A stretch of 10,460 nucleotides of DNA from Desulfocicer vacuolatum DSM 3385 (GTDB taxonomy: Bacteria > Desulfobacterota > Desulfobacteria > Desulfobacterales > SURF-7). The DNA is taken from contig CAMBQS010000086.1 in NCBI GenBank assembly GCA_945870015.1, forward strand, positions 1-10,460, read 5' to 3'. Shown here piece after piece: positions 8,189 through 10,460 of this stretch. Numbering within the stretch: position 1 is the first letter of the stretch; the number at the start of each line of letters is the position of its first letter. The notes beneath the pieces are model-generated. The model was not told the DNA's origin, did not search any database, and saw nothing but the letters and a program-made list of their open reading frames with translations. Made by a program: the position numbers and the translations under genes.

Positions 8189-8194
8189 CCTCCT
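8189..8194 (-). promoter_or_regulatory. Shine-Dalgarno site deciding the prkA start
   Basis: The minus strand reads AGGAGG then AAAT and ATG (8184). This perfect site favours the internal ATG over the upstream in-frame ATG at 8223, which has no comparable site. It is the strongest ribosome site in the operon; the three downstream genes have weak ones. Confidence 0.75.
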
Positions 8195-8221
8195 GTGTAA
8201 ACCGCTTGTCCTGTATCATGC

Positions 8222-8258
8222 ATTTTAACAGAAATTGATGATAGCGAATCGTTAAAAT
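8222..8258. repeat. Inverted repeat in the prkA leader
   Basis: ATTTTAAC (8222-8229) and GTTAAAAT (8251-8258) are perfect inverted copies separated by 21 nt. In the mRNA this could form an AT-rich stem ending about 27 nt above the prkA ribosome site, or the arms could be a protein site. The role is unknown. Confidence 0.4.
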
Positions 8259-8293
8259 TGTAATCTCAGATGATTTTATCTTTTTTTGGGGCT

Positions 8294-8356
8294 TTATTTG
8301 AATGATTTATCAGTCTTAAATAAAATTGAACCCACCGGCTTTTTGTCGGTAGTCAT
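8294..8356 (-). CDS. Possible 20-aa leader ORF upstream of prkA
   Basis: An ATG at 8356 opens a 20-codon frame (MTTDKKPVGSILFKTDKSFK) ending in TAA at 8296-8294, about 110 nt before the prkA start and inside the predicted leader. The bases before the ATG are A-rich with no clear ribosome site. It may be a leader peptide or chance; I see no attenuator-type codon run. Confidence 0.15.
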   Translation of the reverse strand: MTTDKKPVGSILFKTDKSFK

Positions 8357-8380
8357 TTCGTTTCTTTTTTTTATGTTTTA

Positions 8381-8409
8381 AGTATCGCAAAAATTGTATT
8401 TTATGTCAA
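8381..8409 (-). promoter_or_regulatory. Candidate sigma70-type promoter of the prkA operon
   Basis: On the minus strand, TTGACA (8409-8404) is followed after exactly 17 nt by GATACT (8386-8381), matching four of six -10 positions. Transcription would begin near 8374, giving a leader of about 190 nt before prkA. No sigma54-type GG-N10-GC element was seen by eye upstream of prkA. Two 15-bp tandem repeats abut the -35 box, pointing to control by a DNA-binding protein. Confidence 0.6.
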
Positions 8410-8439
8410 CAGATTGAAATTTCCCAGATTGAAGTTTCC
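8410..8439. repeat. Two tandem 15-bp repeats abutting the prkA -35 box
   Basis: CAGATTGAAATTTCC (8410-8424) is followed directly by CAGATTGAAGTTTCC (8425-8439), with one difference in 15. The array touches the -35 hexamer of the leftward prkA promoter, where activators often bind. A further CAGATT occurs at 8448-8453 but the rest of the unit is not conserved there. Confidence 0.6.
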
Positions 8440-8474
8440 CATTCCGGCAGATTATTTTTGATGATTTTTCTTGA

Positions 8475-8503
8475 TTGACAAAATGGGTTGCAATAAATAG
8501 TCT
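8475..8503 (+). promoter_or_regulatory. Candidate promoter of the antitoxin gene
   Basis: TTGACA (8475-8480) is perfect; 17 nt later TAGTCT (8498-8503) matches the -10 consensus at only three positions. It diverges from the prkA promoter, with about 65 bp between the two -35 boxes. The short distance to the ATG (8543) fits a small autoregulated gene. Confidence 0.4.
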
Positions 8504-8511
8504 TTAAGGAC
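8500..8511. promoter_or_regulatory. Imperfect palindrome over the antitoxin -10 region
   Basis: GTCTTTAAGGAC pairs at five of six positions about its centre and overlaps the predicted -10 box and transcription start. Antitoxins of the Phd/YefM family repress their own promoters through palindromes in this position, so it is a candidate autoregulatory operator. The family's usual TGTACA core is absent. Confidence 0.25.
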
Positions 8512-8542
8512 ATAATGACTTATTCGGAATGGAGAATGACAA

Positions 8543-8788
8543 ATGGAAAAAATTACCGTTTCAGTAGTGGATGCAAAAAAACAATTTTCTGAATTTATAA
8601 ATCGAAGTGCTTTTTCAAAGTATCGCGTAATCATTACAAAACGTAATCGCCCGGTTGCTGCAATTATAAGTATGAAAGACTTGCAGGAACTTGAACAAGC
8701 AGAAAAAAGAAAGGGCCTTTTATCTGTAATCCATAAATGGAAGAACTTTGAAGAAATACAAAACACTTCTCTCGTATCCAGTCCCTGA
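8543..8788 (+). CDS. Orphan Phd/YefM-family antitoxin
   Basis: An 81-aa protein, and the only plus-strand gene. Residues 3-50 match the Phd/YefM (prevent-host-death) fold: VSVVDAKKQFSEFINR, then a strand RVIITKRNRPVAAIIS and helix MKDLQELEQ. This half dimerises and binds DNA; the tail (about 55-81, with WKNFEEIQ) would normally wrap a RelE/YoeB- or Doc-type toxin. No toxin ORF follows: only 74 nt separate the stop from the convergent M48 gene, and nothing toxin-like lies upstream. The start is supported by GGAG at 8531-8534, 8 nt before the ATG. It may neutralise a toxin encoded elsewhere, be a remnant of a lost pair, or serve as a transcription factor at the divergent promoters. The gene and its flank are richer in A/T than the neighbours, which hints at horizontal acquisition. 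Confidence 0.85.
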   Translation: MEKITVSVVDAKKQFSEFINRSAFSKYRVIITKRNRPVAAIISMKDLQELEQAEKRKGLLSVIHKWKNFEEIQNTSLVSSP

Positions 8789-8799
8789 GATTTGAAAAT

Positions 8800-8814
8800 T
8801 GGCTGATCAAGCCA
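8800..8814 (-). terminator. Weak hairpin, possible terminator of the M48 gene
   Basis: On the minus strand TGGCT and AGCCA pair around a 5-nt loop, followed by ATTTTC. The stem is only 5 bp and the T-tract is poor, about 50 nt beyond the M48 stop and between convergent genes. Tentative. Confidence 0.2.
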
Positions 8815-8862
8815 CAAGATTGATTGAAAAAAGGAGAAGTTCAGCTTTTTCGATATACTGGT

Positions 8863-10209
8863 TTATTTCGCCGGTTGCTTGATATATCCCCACTCAACCA
8901 GTTTCTGATACGCATGTTTTGCCTTTTCTCCCTGGTTTACCGCCTGAAGATAGGATTTGTAATGATCCGCGGCTGTTTTTGTCTGTTTCATATTTTCCAG
9001 ACAATACCCCTGATAAAAAGTTGTGTTGGGGTTTCCGGGTAGCATTTTTTCATATTTTCTGAACTGGTCAAAGGCCGGACTGAATTTTTTCTGGTTCATT
9101 TTTGCAAGCCCGTTCAGGTGCAGGGATCCGGGTTCCTGCGGAAAAATATGTCCTGCTTTTTCTGCGAACTGTTCCGCACGGGTATGATTGTTCATCATGA
9201 TTTGGCACTGGGCCATCATCAACAATCCGGCATAATCATCCGGCGCAATGGAAAGGGCTCTGGTAAAGGATTCTTCCGCCTGGCTGTATTTCTGTCCAGC
9301 CAGCAGCTTTTCACCATTTTGAAGTGATTCAATGGCTGTTTTTATTTTCCGCAATCCAGCCGTATGATCCATATACCGTTCACGGTAGACCGGCTTATTC
9401 TGGTCTGCCTGATATTTTGTCTGTATTTCTTCTACGGTTTTCCGGTATCTTTCATCGCTCATGGGGTGGGTCGAGAACATCAGCTCCAGCGTGCCGGGTT
9501 TATGTTTGGACATGCTTCTCAACATATCCATCAGCCCTTTACAACCATCCGGATTATAACCAGCTTTGGTCATATATTCCAGGGCAAGCGCATCGGCCTC
9601 CCGTTCATTATCCCTGCTGTAGGAGGCCAGCAGTGCACCGGCGCCCATCATGCCGAGTGATGACGCTACCTGCGAGTAAGCAGAATTTTTGGTTCCTGCA
9701 TAAACGGCAATTCCCCCGACAACAGCTTGTGTCAACATGGATTTTGACATCTGTTGTGCTGTATGCCTTGCATTTACATGACCCAGCTCATGCCCGAAAA
9801 GAGCGGCCAGTTCCGCTTCATCTTCAAGACTCAGCAGGATGCCCCTGGTCGCAGCGATTGTTCCCCCTGGAAATGCATATGCATTGATATAGGTGGCATT
9901 CACTCCTTGAAATGAATATGGCATGTTCGGCCGATGGGTTTTGGCCGCGATTGCCTTTCCTGTCCTGTTCAGATAGTCATTTAAAGATGAATCCTGAATC
10001 CTGCCGTAATCTGTTGAAAGTTGGTATGGAGAGCTTTGCCTGTCCATCTGGATCTCTTTCTCTTCCGAGACAAAAATCAGTTGAGATTTACCGGTTACGG
10101 GATTCACTGCGCATCCGGTTGCAAAACCTGCAGCAGCAATGGACGCGGCATAAAGAAATTCTCTACGGGTGAAATTATTTTTTGTAATGGCTGGTTGGGT
10201 TTCCGGCAT
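8863..10209 (-). CDS. Tat-exported M48 family metalloprotease lipoprotein with TPR-like repeats (BepA-like)
   Basis: A 448-aa zinc protease of family M48. The N-terminus has a twin-arginine motif TRREFLY (14-20), a hydrophobic stretch and a lipobox-like ATG|C (C33), so it should be Tat-exported and anchored as a lipoprotein in the periplasm. The zinc site is HELGH (140-144), with the third ligand probably E202 in SRDNEREAD (198-206). STHPMSDERY (247-256) holds a conserved His that acts as a regulatory switch in BepA. Residues about 285-430 form helical TPR-like repeats, as in E. coli BepA (YfgC), which degrades misassembled outer-membrane proteins. That role is inferred here. The Tat signal is notable because E. 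coli BepA is thought to use Sec. A strong promoter lies just upstream, so it is probably its own transcription unit. It converges with the antitoxin gene. The ribosome site is weak (GAGAGAG). Confidence 0.92.
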   Translation of the reverse strand: MPETQPAITKNNFTRREFLYAASIAAAGFATGCAVNPVTGKSQLIFVSEEKEIQMDRQSSPYQLSTDYGRIQDSSLNDYLNRTGKAIAAKTHRPNMPYSFQGVNATYINAYAFPGGTIAATRGILLSLEDEAELAALFGHELGHVNARHTAQQMSKSMLTQAVVGGIAVYAGTKNSAYSQVASSLGMMGAGALLASYSRDNEREADALALEYMTKAGYNPDGCKGLMDMLRSMSKHKPGTLELMFSTHPMSDERYRKTVEEIQTKYQADQNKPVYRERYMDHTAGLRKIKTAIESLQNGEKLLAGQKYSQAEESFTRALSIAPDDYAGLLMMAQCQIMMNNHTRAEQFAEKAGHIFPQEPGSLHLNGLAKMNQKKFSPAFDQFRKYEKMLPGNPNTTFYQGYCLENMKQTKTAADHYKSYLQAVNQGEKAKHAYQKLVEWGYIKQPAK

Positions 10210-10261
10210 AGATATACTCTCTCTTGGGAATTGATTATTTATATAAAACCGTCATGAGATG

Positions 10262-10290
10262 AGTATAAAGAACCGTGAAAAGGATGTCAA
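10262..10290 (-). promoter_or_regulatory. Strong sigma70-type promoter of the M48 protease gene
   Basis: On the minus strand TTGACA (10290-10285) is followed after exactly 17 nt by TATACT (10267-10262), near-consensus in both boxes. Transcription would start near 10255, leaving about 45 nt before the ATG at 10209. This is the best promoter match in the window and suggests constitutive housekeeping expression. Confidence 0.75.
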
Positions 10291-10332
10291 ACCATCCTGT
10301 ATTCATTGGGAAAATTTTATATTCATCCCGGA

Positions 10333-10460
10333 CTATTGCAAGGTGGTGATGGAAAGCGTTTCGCTCTGTTCCGAAATATCGTTCCGGTTGTCAACCGCAG
10401 AAATTGTAAAGTAATAAGTGGTATTGGATGACAGTCCGGTGATGTTCTCAGAAGTGCTTG
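10333..10460 (-). CDS. C-terminal end of a fibronectin type III domain protein (cut by window edge)
   Basis: The minus strand is open from the window edge to TAG at 10335-10333, giving 41 codons. They read as the last strands of a fibronectin type III domain: ITGLSSNTTYYFTISAVDN, a short loop, then SETLSITTLQ and stop. In this fold the Leu and the Tyr-Tyr-Phe strand form the core and the ITT strand is the final G strand. Such domains are common in secreted or surface proteins, often in tandem or next to an enzymatic domain. The rest of the gene lies outside, so its function cannot be given. No clear terminator follows before the M48 promoter. Confidence 0.75.
   Translation of the reverse strand, partial: STSENITGLSSNTTYYFTISAVDNRNDISEQSETLSITTLQ

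Noticed and set aside
8264..8289. Terminator-like AGAT/ATCT stem with seven T on the plus strand
   Set aside because: The stem is only 4 bp and all A/T except one pair; no plus-strand gene ends upstream of it.
8332..8352. Stem ACCGGC/GTCGGT around TTTTT in the prkA leader
   Set aside because: Six pairs with one wobble and no following T-run in the leader direction; too weak to call a regulatory hairpin by itself.
8185..8542. Sigma54 promoter for prkA, as reported for E. coli yeaGH
   Set aside because: I looked for a GG-N10-GC element on the minus strand and saw none; a normal -35/-10 pair with correct spacing is present instead.
8452..8817. 121-codon minus-strand frame over the antitoxin gene
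   Set aside because: It overlaps the antitoxin gene completely, resembles nothing, and the antitoxin frame has a ribosome site and a recognisable fold. I also considered it as a missing toxin, but it has no toxin features.

Overview
The window looks like a chromosomal segment of a Gram-negative bacterium. My best guess is a member of the Desulfobacterota (Desulfobacterales-like), from the style of the proteins, a Tat-exported BepA-like M48 lipoprotein and the gene set; nothing here is a firm taxonomic marker. Every gene but one small one lies on the minus strand, so the text below reads from high to low coordinates. There are no rRNA or tRNA genes, insertion sequences or CRISPR arrays that I can see.

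Right edge (10460 to 8863): the last 41 codons of a fibronectin type III protein, then a very good sigma70-type promoter (TTGACA, 17 nt, TATACT) driving a 448-aa Tat-targeted M48 metalloprotease lipoprotein with C-terminal TPR-like repeats, related to BepA/LoiP outer-membrane quality-control proteases.

Middle (8863 to 8185): a small plus-strand Phd/YefM-family antitoxin gene with no toxin beside it, and an AT-rich intergenic region. That region holds divergent promoters, two 15-bp tandem repeats abutting the leftward -35 box, and a roughly 190-nt leader with a possible tiny ORF and an inverted repeat.

Main block (8184 to 737): a tight four-gene operon, with 7, 3 and about 7 to 25 nt between genes. 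It encodes PrkA (AAA+ serine protein kinase, YeaG family), a DUF444/YeaH-YhbH von Willebrand A-like protein, a SpoVR/YcgB protein and a second, divergent PrkA-like AAA+ protein. The first three are the classic PrkA-YeaH-SpoVR stress, stationary-phase or sporulation set; in E. coli they are split between yeaGH and ycgB. Here they are fused into one transcription unit with a second P-loop protein. I infer that they act together in the cytoplasm, probably as a starvation or stress signalling complex with two different AAA+ subunits.

Left edge (552 to 1): after a 184-nt gap with its own promoter candidate (TTGACA, 18 nt, TATAGG) comes the N-terminal 183 codons of a secreted PstS-like periplasmic substrate-binding protein, cut by the window.

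The most interesting items are the second PrkA-like protein and its unusual active site, the CxxC motifs in both AAA+ proteins, the tandem repeats at the operon promoter, and the orphan antitoxin facing it.
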